From Mesotaenium endlicherianum (lineage: Eukaryota > Streptophyta > Zygnematophyceae > Zygnematales > Mesotaeniaceae): 64,000 bases of DNA. How positions within the stretch are numbered: the first letter of the stretch is position 1; every line of letters begins with the position of its first letter. Below are positions 20,265-31,663 of the stretch, piece by piece. The position numbers and the translations under genes were made by a program. The stretch covers positions 21,390-85,389 of the forward strand of contig WELA01003924.1 in NCBI GenBank assembly GCA_009602735.1. Direction: 5' to 3'. The notes beneath the pieces were generated by a model, which did no database searches, was not told the origin of the DNA, and worked only from the letters and a program-made list of their open reading frames with translations.

Positions 20265-21727
20265 TTACTGACTGTTGCTGTCTTTTAAAGGCTGGTCTTT
20301 TTTCTCGACCTTTGGAAGGTGCTTCACTGGACACTGCTCTCTGTAGTGACCCAACTGCTGGCAAAGAAAGCGAACAGATTTTGCTGAAGCTGGTCTCGGC
20401 TTAGCCCTACCACCACCTCTTCCAAAGTCACCTCGAGAGTAATCACCTCTCCCTCTAGACTGCGTAGCATTATACTCAGACTCATACTCATCACCCTGAT
20501 CGTCCTCAGCCTGGTCTCCTTCAATTGCGTTGTAGGAACCGTGGGGCTTTTTGACAATCTTAGACACCAGAGCATTACTCTGGCGCTTGTGATTGAACTG
20601 CTGCTGATCCCAGGCATCCGCGTCCTGAATCAAGTCAGCTAGTTTCTCATACTTCTTTTCAGCAAAATGATCAGAGACTTCGGATTTCAAGCCATACCTG
20701 AAGTATGCTATCCTATACCGCTCTGGCAAGTCTGGCTGCTTCATCATGTTCTCCTGGAACTTTTGAGCAAACTCAGCAACTGAAGTGGTCCGCTTCAGTG
20801 TCAAGGAGATCATTGCATAGATAGCTTCCTCCTACTGATTGATGACATGAAACTTCTCATGCAGTTTCTCGACAAACTCTACCCAAGTAAGATCACCGAG
20901 TTGCTGAGCCTTGCGCTCTCCTTTCCAATATAGCCACTAGTCTGCTGCACTGCCTTTCAGTAGAGCATTAGTGTGCCCGACCTTTTCGTAATATTGCAGT
21001 TCCGGGTAGTTCTCCAGCCACTGCTCAACATCAGCGAGAAACTTGATCAGGTAATACTTTTTGTTTCCCTCAGGATCATAGTCCTGGGGAGGTTCTGGCT
21101 TAGGCTTACTAGGCCCTCTGCCACCACCACCAGTGGTTTGAGAACCCAGCTGGTCTCTGTCCCGCAGTAGAGACATTATGATTCATTTGTCCTCCTGTTG
21201 ATACATGCTCGCCATTTACGATTTCATTTGCACGAACAATGCTCCCAAATCCACACTCTGAGGTGGGAGTCTAGCAAATGCAGCGTAAGCAGCGGCATCC
21301 ACTTGCTGAATGATGTCCTCAATAGTCGCTTTCGCTCCTGCAGCAGCAATTTCCGCTGCATTCAGCCGATCACGAATTTGACTTAGAGGCACATTGAGTT
21401 GTACAGCAGGAGGTGGGTTCAGAACATTGGCCCTCGCTGCCATAATTTCTTCGACAGTGCGCTCGTCCGCTGGCTGTCCTTCCCTCCTTTCTGCGTCCTC
21501 GACAGCTTTTGCTAATCGTTCGGCTTCTACTCTGACTCTCTCCTCCTCAGCCTGCTGTGTTGCGACTGCGGCAATAGCAACTGCCTTATCTGTAGCCTCT
21601 TTAGCTGCAGTATCTGCCACTGCTTCAGAATAGGTACGAGTTCCCGCTACGTGGCTTTCAGCCTAGTTTTTGACATTCTCGTTATCCTGGTTCTCCATGT
21701 CTCGGGAGTTGGTAGTTTGAGACCTTG
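20265..21727 (-). pseudogene. gag: Gag of the antisense family B copy
   Basis: Three minus-strand segments (about 21620-21216, 21176-20937 and 20813-20265) line up with the second copy's Gag at 33949-35452: an Ala/Glu-rich coiled N-terminus, a capsid with KYYLIKFLADVEQWLENYPE, and an Arg/Gly-rich tail ending in a zinc knuckle in which the first Cys positions are altered. Stops include TAG codons that replace CAG or TGG of the other copy. The slippery heptamer TTTAAAA is kept (20289-20283). Confidence 0.85.
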
Positions 21728-21758
21728 TCCTTATCATACAACGAAAATTGTGATAACT

Positions 21759-21770
21759 GCTCCGATACCA
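21759..21770 (-). promoter_or_regulatory. Primer binding site (initiator Met tRNA type), antisense family B copy
   Basis: On the minus strand TGGTATCGGAGC follows the LTR end after one base. It differs by one base from the common plant initiator Met tRNA primer site. Confidence 0.85.
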
Positions 21771-21771
21771 C

Positions 21772-22489
21772 TGAAATGAATTGACGTACCAACAAGCGAT
21801 TAACACTTAATGAAGATCTTTATATCAGCGAGTAATCTTTAGGGTATTTTCTTCTAACTGGTTTAACAGCAAAAGTTAACACATCATCAGTGGACAATAT
21901 TGGCAAGTCAAATGCAAGTAAACTCAAATCAGTAATGCAATCGGCAAACTCATACATATTTAAGGCTAGAAGACAGTGCGTATCAATGTCTTCTCGTCTT
22001 GGATTCAGATCTCCCTCAGTAAGCAGTACAAGAAAGTTGGCCTCGTTCCCGAATGCCGAACTCGAGAGCAATGTCTAGCCTATGTACATGGAATGAGTTT
22101 ACTCTTCAACGGCAAGTGCGATGGCACCGCCTACCCGTGAGTTAACCACGTTGGTAGGACCTCGGTTAACCAAATCCACCACCATCTCCCATCATCCCGA
22201 ATCGCCATCCATCCCCAGGATGTCATCTGGCCATTCATCTAACACATCACACTTAGATGCATATCTAGGCAGTTTGCTGCTGCCGAGTACGGAAGTCAGC
22301 TGGCTGTCAAAGAATGTGTCAGCAAGCTGACCTAAGTTGACTTCTGCCTGCTGCTCTCGGCTGAGTCATTGAACTGATAATCAAATAAAGTCCAGCAGAC
22401 TTAATGTTAATTCAAGTTCAGTAAGCAGAACTTAATTAACCATTATGTATATATGAATATTATATCTACCAATATACTGATTCATTACA
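21772..22489 (-). repeat. Family B 5' LTR (antisense copy)
   Basis: About 718 bp, TG...CA on the minus strand, clearly related to the LTRs at 33183-33914 and 52769-53499 but more diverged. Confidence 0.9.
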
Positions 22490-23556
22490 CGCAAGTTGAG
22501 GGCGCGGCCCACATGGCACTTGCAGTCGTCAACATCTGGCTGGGCGCACCCGCTCTCGTCTTCCTTCAGTCGGCCATCCTCCCAGCTGATCGCCTCACAC
22601 GCGACTGCATTCAGCATCGCTCCCGCCGCTACGCCTGGTGCAACAACCTCCTGCTGCGGCTTCTTCATGGCGCCTCAAAGATCGTCCCACCGCCAGCCGA
22701 CCGCGCACATCTCGTCCAGCGCACGCACAAGCAGCAGGGCCACTTTGGGGTCTGGCGCACCTACTGCCTGCTTCAGACATCCTATTGGTGGCCGAACATG
22801 CACACCGACACTCAATGTTGGGTGCGTCAGTGCGCTATTTGCGATCGCGTTCTCGCCAGGTTCACCGCTAGGGAAGTCCGTCTCCACCTCCTTCCAATAC
22901 ATGGTCTTTTTTATTGCTGGTCGTTGGATTTGGCCGGCTAACTCTCGTTGTCTAATCGCCGCCATCGTCGAACACTTCTCTAAGTGGGTAGAGCTGGTTC
23001 CACTTCCGTCTAAGTCTAGCGCCCTTATCGCAAGTGTTTTCTTCGAGCGTGTGCTAGTCCGCTACGGGGCCTGCGAAGAAGTCCTAACTGATCAGGGCTC
23101 CGAATTCCAGTGACATTTCCCGGCCCTTTTAGCGCGCTCCTATATAGACCACCGCCTCATGTCGCGTGATCACCCGCAAGCGAATGGCCTCGGTGAACGC
23201 ATCGTTCAAACCGTTAAGCGCAGCTTACGAAAGCATAGTTTGCAGGCCAATATTGCAGATTGGGACTTAGTCTTGCCGTGGCTGCAGATGGGTTATAACT
23301 TCAGCCGTCAGGCCTCCTTGCGGGCCTTCTCTCTCTACTTCTTACTCTATGGTTGCAAGCCGGTCCTTCCCTGTGCTTTGCAGCCTAGGATCGATACACC
23401 CCTCTCCTTGGATGACTTGTACGCCTGGCAAGCCGAGATCCAGGCACGCGCTACCTTGTTCCAACGCATCATGCCCATGGCCCTGGGCAATCTACGCATC
23501 GCGCAGCATCGTGATACGTTGCGTTACGCACGCACACGCAGCGGTTCTCTACCAAC
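22490..23556 (+). pseudogene. pol: Integrase of C2
   Basis: After the antisense insertion the C2 frame resumes with the integrase zinc module (THKQQGHFGVW, then CWVRQCAIC) and the core. The first catalytic Asp lies in SLDLAG, the second in VLTDQGSEFQ and the Glu in HPQANGLGERIV. A frame break near 22940 and a TGA at about 23111 interrupt it. The C-terminal region continues to ARTRSGSLP before the frame changes into the PHD segment. Integrase inserts the cDNA into the genome; this copy is dead. Confidence 0.85.
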
Positions 23557-23673
23557 TGCCCTTCTAAGATGCTCCTTTGTGACTCCTGCAACTCCGACTA
23601 CCATCTCTATTGTTTGACCCCACCACTTACGCACGCTCTAGCAGACGCCTGGTTTTGCCCAAAATGCAACTGA
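23557..23673 (+). pseudogene. PHD-finger end of C2 pol (5'-truncated)
   Basis: The frame encodes the second half of a PHD finger: KMLLCDSCNSDYHLYCLTPP followed by AWFCPKCN and a TGA at 23671-23673. The CDSC, HxxC, Trp and FCxxC positions are complete, whereas the first Cys pair is lost, probably by the same small deletion that put it out of frame with integrase. It matches the C1 PHD finger in type and in position directly before the polypurine tract, so a PHD finger seems to be a standing part of this family. Confidence 0.8.
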
Positions 23674-23687
23674 GGTACTCCTCAGCT

Positions 23688-23696
23688 GGGGGGGGG
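23688..23696 (+). promoter_or_regulatory. Polypurine tract of C2
   Basis: AGCT plus nine G residues, then TAAAT and TG at 23702, where the 3' LTR should begin. Confidence 0.6.
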
Positions 23697-23701
23697 TAAA
23701 T

Positions 23702-25900
23702 TGGACCTTTACTCTTGTGGGTTGCCCTGTGGTGGCATCTCAGTCGTGGCAGGTCCATCGAGAGGCTGCTATCAAGCTGGCCCGCTTACTCAGCGTGGCT
23801 TGACTCGTCCATCATTGAATCAGTTTCCTTGACTTGGCAGTTGCTGGCATGGACCATTTTACAAGTCTTTGTGAAGTCAACTTTGCGGCTAACCTGGCTT
23901 TCGAATTCCCACCTATTCACTGAGTGTGGCTTTTGTCTTGTCGCAGTCACCTCGACGTGTGAATTTGACCTAGACTGACTTGCACAATTCAGCAATCTGG
24001 TCGGTGAGTCAACGCTGACTTTTTGTATCCGTGGCGCCGTGACCTGCGCCTTTCGTGCTGGGCCGTCCAACTGGTAGCAGTCGCGACATAAGTCGGTAAT
24101 AACAAAGTATTTTTCCCTTTAATATGGCGCCAGAAATCATTGAGAAGGATTTTGGCGGACCCACTTGCAAGTTTGTTGGGAAAAAAAAGTACTTTGGAGA
24201 ACAGTTCGCGCCCCATGGCATCAGTATGTTCGTTTGCCAACGCGCTTGTCTTCGGCCGGCAAGCATGATCAGCGGCCTCCCAAATCCTGCTATTCACGAC
24301 AGTTTGTGGCGCATGTGAAGTGGATGTCAACATCTGAATTAATTTCTTCGAATGATCGAGTTTTGTGTAGTTTGTGTTGCTAATGATAATGATGAAGGTC
24401 AGCATTCCGATGGTGCAGTCAGGTGCAGTCGCGTCAGAATGGAGTCCAATAGGATGCCAGTCGAGCATTTAGAGAAATTTTAGTCGGTGCTAGTATGCGA
24501 ATCCCAGCAAATCTGGTCAATAGAAGCTGATAGAAGCCCTTCAAGTTGAACTAATACTGACTTTGAAGTTTGCACCCACGATTTTTGACGAGTTGGAGTC
24601 GTGAACACGACGTTAGCAGTGCAGTAGTGACGGAGTGGTATCTTTTCGGCAGCTTTCGGTTCCTCTTCGTACTTTGTTTTGTCGTTTCAAGAGCCAAAGT
24701 GTTTCCCTTGTGTCCAAATTCTTATTGCTAGCCTTGAGGGAGGGGTCCCGGATGCGATCGGAGAACTTGGTCCTCCCACAGCCCAGTTACCAAAGTTGAA
24801 AGAAGTACCCTCGCCACAATAGCTTATTGTTAGCCCGGTCTGGGGCGATGTAGCCTGCATAGGTTATTTTAACTCCACATGTAAAACAAAGGAAGTCGGT
24901 GCTCGTCTGCCTTTATTTGGTTTGCATATCGGTCGGCACTATGGGCATAGAAACACATTTGTACTCCTTAGATGTAGTCCAATAAAGCAAATTGCAGTTG
25001 ACCTGATTTACCGAAAGGTCGAACCGATGGAAGCATGGAAGCATGCGAAAGATCTTTGCTCAAGATTCTATAAACTTCAAGTAGTCTCATGTCAGTCTCG
25101 AGTCTCGACTAAGTCGACTCTCGAGTCTCATGTAGCCTATCGCAGCCTATCGGCCTATTTCCTCCGCGGTTCTGACAGTTACACGTATGTGCCTTGTTGT
25201 ACGTAGTAGAAAACACCTACAATGACCGGGTAAGACCAGGTAAGACAAGGATCTGGTCCAATCCTCTGCCTACTAATGTTGTCAATTGTTTCGGGTGCCC
25301 GAAGAAAAAGTTACGGTATTGTCCTCCCTCGAAACAGTTCATAGCTAGTTACTATTCGTATAGCTAGTGGTAATATTTGGCTTTTGAATCTGCTCAAAAC
25401 TCTCCGACTGTTGTTTATTGCGATCTTGCCTTTCAATCTGCACAGTACGTGCTTACTGCAGAGCGTGCTGGATGATCAGATGCCAGAGGCGTATTGACTG
25501 GCATGCTTCCAGTTAACACTATATGGTTGAGGGGGGCGGTTTGCAGAATAAGTCACGAATATTTAGGCAAGTTCGCCCGTGAGATATATATGTGATATTC
25601 CTGCCCTGTATTTCTTGAAAAGTTTCTGCTTCGGCCTAGACGACTGTTATTTGTATGTATTTTCATATATAACAATACCAACGGGACAATGATTTCCACA
25701 TACCCGGAGCTTTGAGGTGCAAACAACCTTCAAAACCTTTCGTTGTTGAAACGATTAAATTATTCGCGCTAGCATGTCATATCCGCCAAGCACGTCCAGC
25801 TGCGTGCAGTTTCTGCCCTCGCGTCCTCGAGACGCGCCTTTGCCAGTTCTGAGTTGATAGTGGTTTACAGGCTTGCACTGGGCTTGCGCAGCATTGCAGC
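23702..25900. other. No gene recognised; C2 3' LTR would start here
   Basis: The first few hundred bases should be the C2 3' LTR but no partner copy is in the window. The rest has only short ORFs without domains and looks like intergenic DNA upstream of the oxidase gene. A TCGAGTCTC/GAGTCTC-rich near-palindrome lies at about 25090-25130. Confidence 0.45.
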
Positions 25901-25907
25901 AAACTCG

Positions 25908-25913
25908 TATATA
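25908..25913 (+). promoter_or_regulatory. TATA box of the multicopper oxidase gene
   Basis: TATATA in the context CTCGTATATAGTAAAG lies 78 bp upstream of the ATG at 25991. The spacing allows a short 5' leader. Confidence 0.55.
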
Positions 25914-25990
25914 GTAAAGTCCGTCTCCGGTAGTCTGAGGAAACTGAGAAAATTTGCGCTGCTGGAAGCGCTCTTCTTCTACGTGTTGCA

Positions 25991-28900
25991 ATGGCGGGTA
26001 CCTTCGCTCTCTGCGTTGTAGTGGCGGCTTCCCTTGCCTCCTACGTCCTGGCTCAGCCTCAGTTCCCTGATGAGGCCTCTGGGTTGCCTCACTACCACCT
26101 TGTCGCCACACAGAGTGTGACGACTGGTTACAAGAGCCCTTATGGAGGAGATGAAATTTACGGATTGAACGTAGGCAAGAACACCATTGGAGGCGACATC
26201 TACGAATACAACTGGACCGTGTCATGGCTGGTCAGTCCCCCAATTTGGACATTTAAGTTTTGGTGCTGAAATTTCATGGAAGCGGAGTGGCAGAGTGTTT
26301 CGTTCGAGTACCTGATGGATATTGTTGTCATGGGGGGTTCTTGTGGGGCTCTTGTCTCAGCTCGCCTGCACTCTTGGTTATTGATGAACTTGTTTGAGCA
26401 TTGGCGCAGATTATGTACCCCGATTGCGTAGCGCGTCGCATTGTAGCTGTGAACAAGCAGTACCCAGGTCCGACAGTCCGCATCTCGACTGGAGACTCTG
26501 TCCGTATCCATGTTGACAACAAGATGCCCTCTGAGGTATTTCACCTTTCTTCCAGGACCCTTTTTCATCTGGTGTTGCTACCTCGTGGCCGTTCCTACCA
26601 TTTACATGGAAGTGTCACTTCTCCGCTGGCAGCAATCATTATCAGCTACAGCTGGACTATGTAGTGGATGTAGTTCATTTTTCTCAATGAGAATCTAATT
26701 GGTTCAGGTCACTTCCACGAAACTGTTAACATCTTTTGTGGCAACGTTAATGGCAGGGTGTTACCATGCACTGGCACGGAATTAGGCAGCTTGGACAGCC
26801 GTGGCAGGATGGTGCTGCATACATCAACCAGGTAATTACCGATACAGGTGTCATGGTAGTAGTAGTTTGGTATAACCTTCTTGTGTTGTGATATACACTT
26901 GCTTGTGTTATGGGTCTTGTTGTACTGAGGTGTTGTTTTTATCCTTGCAGTGCCCCATTCAACCCGAGGCTTCATGGACCTACGAATTCTCTGTCCCTGA
27001 GCAGCATGGTATGTTTGCCTCTGATTTCCCTATACTTGCACCACACAATTGTGCGTTCTTTTGTTTTGCATGTGGCAAGATTTCTGTGCCTCAAAACCAC
27101 TGTGCTGAGGAATTTAGTTTTTAAACTATTGCTTATGACTGAATGTCTGCTTACAGGAACCTTCTGGTACCACTCTCATCTGGGTCTTGAGAAGGGGGCT
27201 GGTTCCTTGGGACTTTTCATTGTCGACCCGGTTGAGCCCCCTCCCTTCCAAGTTGGCCAGGACTTGCCATTCCTGATCTCTGATTGGTAAGCAACCTGTC
27301 CGCTTGTTGTATCGGCAATTGTTTAATGTGTTCGCGAGCTCCCTATGCATTGAAATTTCCTTCTGAGCACCTCGACATTGGATGTTGGTCTGTGATTAAA
27401 TCTGGTTGTCTGCTGTGTTGTGGAGTTTGGTGCTGGCCTCATTCTTGCTACCCTGTCCTTTGCAGGCTTCACATAGATGAGACCTACAACGCAGCTACTT
27501 TGGCTCTCTCAGCCAACTCCCTGTTGCTCAACGGGAGAGGCTTTTATCCCTGCAAGGAGGGTGCCAGCAACCTTGACTCGTACACTGACTGCAGGCCCAA
27601 TAACTATGCTTGTGGCAACACAACCATGCGCGTGAAGGTGAGCTTCTTATCCCCTTTGGCTAGTATGCCAGCTTGTCTCTCTTCTTACATCTCTTTAGTG
27701 TTAGCCCCGTTCTGAATCAAGTGATACTTGGATATGCTGTCTGCAGCCCGGAAAGAAGTACCTCCTCCGCGTTGTGAACACCGGGTCCGGAGAGTACATC
27801 GTGGTCCAGTTCCAGTCCCATAACTTGACAGTCGTCCTGGCCGATGGCGGTTACACCAGTAAGTGCTGCTTCAGCTCAATTTGAGGATATGCAATATTTG
27901 CCCAGCTTTAAGCAGGACAGGAGAATATGGAGGACACGGAGATACTGATGAATTTTTTCCAACATTTGTGCAGAGCAAATCGTGGTGGACAAGCTGTACG
28001 TTGCCCCTGGCCAGGCCTACGGTGTGATCCTGAAGACTAACCAGAAGCCGTACGCTTATTGGATTGCCCTCACCACTGTCTTCAGCCCCACCCCCACATG
28101 CTACCTCTCCACCAAGACCGACCAATGTGAGTCCTAATATCCTTTCTTCTCTTACTCAAGTTATATTTGGGAGATCCAAGCTGGGGTTCCGAGCTGACCT
28201 TTTATTTTCATTATGCAGGCCCCAAGCTGGTCGCCACCCTCTTCTATATGAACTCTCCTGTGGGCAAATTCGTGGGCGAGCCCCCCTTCAACAGCCCCTT
28301 CACCCAGTACTACGACGCCCTGGAGCCAGTCATTGCCTTTGACAAGAGCATCCAGATGCACAAGAAGTACATTGAGCCCCTTCCGGCTATCACTCGCACT
28401 ATCAAGCTGGGTCAGGCCGCCGGCTGGGATGGATTTGTTCCCATGTGAGAATTCTCTTTCACTTGAAGCTCCATTCATACCGGTCTATCAATCTTGTAAA
28501 CCATACTTGTGCTTCTGTCCGTTGTTACTCGACACACAGCCTGATGTATGTGTTCTTGTGTTGCAGCTTTGACTTGAACCGCATCCAGGGTATCAGCGCT
28601 CCCACCCCCGTCCTGCACGCGCAGTACTTCGGTGTCGACCTCGAGACCGACACCACTGCCAAGGATGACTACGATCCTGCTGACCCTTTCACCTACTCCA
28701 TTGTGGGCAAGAATGGCACCAAGGGTACCCCTATCTACGACATCAAGAAGGACGAGTATGTGTTCAAGCCGATCTCCACGAACAGTGCGATCAGATAGCA
28801 CTTGACAAAAGATAGTAGGAACGGTCTTGTCTGTGCAAGGAATGATGCCAATGCTGACGTCAGTTTATGCTTTTTGTTGTGTGCAGTGGAGTGTTCATTA

Positions 28901-29529
28901 TCTTCCAGAACTCCATGATCAATGTGACCAACTTCCCTGACCCCATGATCACATCCGACCCCAAGGTCAACTACACCGGTCTCTACGCGTCACTCCTGGT
29001 CACCTCCATCTCCCACTCGTGGCATCTGCACGGCCATGATTTCTGGGTTCTGGGCGAGGGCCTTGGCATTTACAACAATGCCACTGACTTCCCCAAGCTG
29101 AACACGAAAAACCCTATCAAGCGCAACGTCACTCCCCAGGTTCCCCTGGGATGGACTGCCATTCTCTGGAAGGCTGACAACCCTGGTGCCTGGATTGCGC
29201 ATTGCCATTTCGACCAGCATCTGGCAGCAGGCATGTTTGTTGTCTTCATGGTTGACAAGGAGAACATCCCCCCACCTCCGACCAACCTTGATGTAAGCTG
29301 GCCAAATCCACCATTTGCCCGTAACATCTGAAGCTGGCCATATCCAACAAAACCCGAAGTGTCTTTCATTTGTTGCAGACCATGTTTAAGTTGAGAATAT
29401 CTCAATTTCTTTTCAGTTGAATCCATGGTTGCTGATCATATCCTTCCTCTGATCTTGCAGATGTGCGGAAAGGTCAAGAACTACAAGGTGCCCGGTGTCA
29501 CCTACCTCGATGCCCCTGCTAAGGTCTAG
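25991..29529 (+). CDS. Secreted multicopper oxidase, ascorbate oxidase/laccase type, 12 exons
   Basis: Exons by GT-AG junctions: 25991-26230, 26410-26535, 26757-26831, 26951-27008, 27157-27286, 27466-27637, 27747-27858, 27974-28126, 28219-28444, 28567-28784, 28892-29292, 29461-29529, about 659 codons. The N-terminus is a signal peptide (cleavage likely after about residue 21, ...SYVLA-Q). All copper ligands are present: HWHG (exon 3), WYHSHLG (exon 5), HSWHLHGH and HCHFDQHLAAGM (exon 11), the last offering Met as the type-1 axial ligand, as in ascorbate oxidases. The enzyme should oxidise ascorbate or phenolics in the wall and reduce oxygen to water. HWHGIRQ...PWQDG and PWHLHGHDFWVLG-like blocks resemble ascorbate oxidase more than SKU5 types. 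The exon 10/11 junction is the weakest: the better-looking acceptor at 28886 would break the frame with the 28784 donor. The stop is TAG. Confidence 0.9.
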
Positions 29530-31519
29530 ATGCGTCACATGAAAACTCTTACCTAAATGGACTTTCTTGGACAGGAAAAATAATTAAGTATTTATCAAGC
29601 AAGAGACCTTTTAATACTAGGAGTAGGGGAAGTTGGGATGCTCAAAGTTTATTCAGAGTAAGTATCAAAAATTTATTAAGAGGCTCTCTGGGAATAGCTG
29701 GAAAGGGCATTATTTAGAAATGTCCTTTCCAGTGACTCCCTGTCGAATGGTAAATGAACATTTTCTTTGTTTCATAGTAGTTGTATCCTGGAAATTACTG
29801 ACTGATCAGATAAGCTTTAGGAAGCTGAAGCAAAGATGTGACTCTTAGTGCACAAACATGAAAGTGATGTTTCACATTCTATTGAGCAGTCGTTGATACA
29901 GTTGGCCTTGTACCTGAAAATGCTCTCCCATGGCTTCATGTTTGGTCTCATGTTCGTTCATCACTCCCATGTAGAATTTCGGTATGGCTCCCACAGTGAC
30001 AACAAATCGGTATGGCTTCCTTCCTGCTTGTCACCTGAAGAATATATCCGTATCTCGTACTATTCTTTCCTCACAGACACTCACTTGTACAATTATTCCA
30101 GGACCTAAGGATGATTGGGTCCTAGTGTTGTAACATACCACATTTAACACCTCTCAGCCTTGCACAATTTAGAGCCTACTAAAAGTCTACCCCCTTTGTC
30201 ATCGTGACATTAACTACTGTACCTCTCAAGCAACGGTTGACACGTACAGTCAGAGTTTGTCGCGTTTAGGTTGGACAAATGCAAGACTTGATGTAACATG
30301 TCATGATTTATCTACAATAGGAAGTGTAATGACTAGGTCATTTGCATCATAATTTTTAAACTGCAAATATGTACACTTGTAAGCAACCATGGGCAGTAGA
30401 TAGAGCCTTTACACTCGCTTCTGTTGATCAGATTGTGAGCAACTCAAAATTTCCCTCAGGAAGTCACCCATAACAGAGACGACATTACAAACCATCGAAT
30501 GCAACAACGGCGCTCGTTGGTGCCTAACTGCAGGGATTACAAAAGACAAGGACAAGCTAGACGAAGCTTGCCATGGCTGCCACTAACAAACAGCATGTGC
30601 AAAAGAAGAGGGAGGTCACAACTCACATGGGTCGGCCGAGGTTTGCTGCTGCTTTGGCCCGCATGATGCACACCCTCTTTCAACCTGTCCTTGCCCCTGC
30701 TCACCTAGCCCAACCCTTTCCCTCTCATCGAAATCATCCAGCCATGGCAGCCAGCCACAGCGGCCCCATGCCAAGCCCCATCCCCCATCGCTCCCACTTT
30801 TCTTTGCGAAAAAGTACGCTGTCATTACGCCCACTCCCGGCAGCGACCTCGTTCACAAACTCCAGTGGAGGCGAGGGGAGATGAATCCTTGCAAAAATCT
30901 GCCGCTGTCGCTCACTATGTCATACCAATGTGATATGTCTGACACAAAGAGAGAAAAAGACTACACAATGCACTTCAAATTTATGAGGTGCGTGCCATGG
31001 CGTGGCCAGTTGAACCTCCTCCAAAGCTCCAACCTCAAACCAAAGAGCCAATGGCGACCCGTATCCGGGTGAATAAATGGCCAGAAATAGTGTACAACAT
31101 GCACAACGCCGTATTATGGAGGGAGCAACAATACGCACCGTGAAAGATGTGCAAGTCACAAAACGGCCCAAAAGCAATTGACTCAAATAGCGATGGCGAA
31201 TGATCCCGAGTCAACGTGGTGGGCTACAAATTGGACTAACTATGTCCATAGCAAAATTCCATATAAGACAGCATCCTAGAGATTTGTTGTTATATATGTT
31301 GATATTTTTGTGCACTTGAACGGTCTGCCAAAGTTGCAAGTTTCTGGACATCACCAAAAAGTCTCAACTTCTTCACGATCTTTTTGCTTCCTGAGGGTAG
31401 ATGCAGAGAATCACTTCATTGAAGAAAGTAGAGACCACTCCATATTGTCATACACTTGCTGTCTTCTGTTGTAATGACGTTCAATTTCATGGCTAACTAC
31501 CATAATGCAATAAAATATC
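29530..31519. other. Intergenic DNA with one small hypothetical ORF
   Basis: This contains the 3' flank of the oxidase gene and no repeat that recurs in the window. The only notable frame is 30573-30884 (103 codons, ATG in the context GCCATGG). It is rich in Ser, Pro, Arg and His and could be a transit-peptide-like first exon or chance. I see no domain and do not call a gene. Confidence 0.45.
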
Positions 31520-31628
31520 CAAGAAGCCATCTCTCTTTCAAGAAGCTACCACTTGTGTTCAAGATCCTTGTCTTGAATAGATAAAGTATTATATTTTACT
31601 AAGTACTTTATCTATCTGTTTCACTACA
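31520..31628 (+). repeat. Truncated 5' LTR of family A copy 4
   Basis: Only the last 109 bp of the LTR remain, starting within CAAGAAGCCATC and ending TTTCACTACA. The primer site TGGTATCGGAGC follows at 31630-31641. Confidence 0.9.
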
Positions 31629-31663
31629 GTGGTATCGGAGCTAGGCACTTTGGTAGGACAAGA

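Larger units (their letters stand above)
19191..22489 (-). mobile_element. Truncated family B gypsy in antisense, inserted in C2
   Basis: Read on the minus strand this has a 5' LTR (22489-21772), primer site, gag, protease and the first part of RT. It then jumps straight into a fragment of the 3' LTR (about 19318-19191). RNase H, integrase and chromodomain are gone. It splits C2 between RNase H and integrase. Flanking 5-mers CGTAG and CGCAA agree at three positions and differ by two transitions, so they may be an aged target duplication. Gag and pol carry many stops and frameshifts relative to the second family B copy. Confidence 0.85.
13097..23701 (+). mobile_element. Gypsy-type element C2 encoding a DNA methyltransferase and a PHD finger
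   Basis: In order: gag remnant, Pro/Ala-rich region, aspartic protease, C5-cytosine methyltransferase, pre-RT region, RT, RNase H, integrase, PHD finger and polypurine tract. The RT-RNase H-integrase order identifies Ty3/gypsy. Two later insertions interrupt it: an inverted-repeat element at 16951-17823 and an antisense family B gypsy at 19191-22489. The LTRs are not identified, so the given limits are those of the recognisable internal region. The element is inactive, with several frameshifts and stops, but most domains are readable. Confidence 0.75.

Noticed and set aside
25090-25130. TCGAGTCTC near-palindrome as a regulatory site
   Set aside because: The arms do not match cleanly and nothing nearby supports a function.
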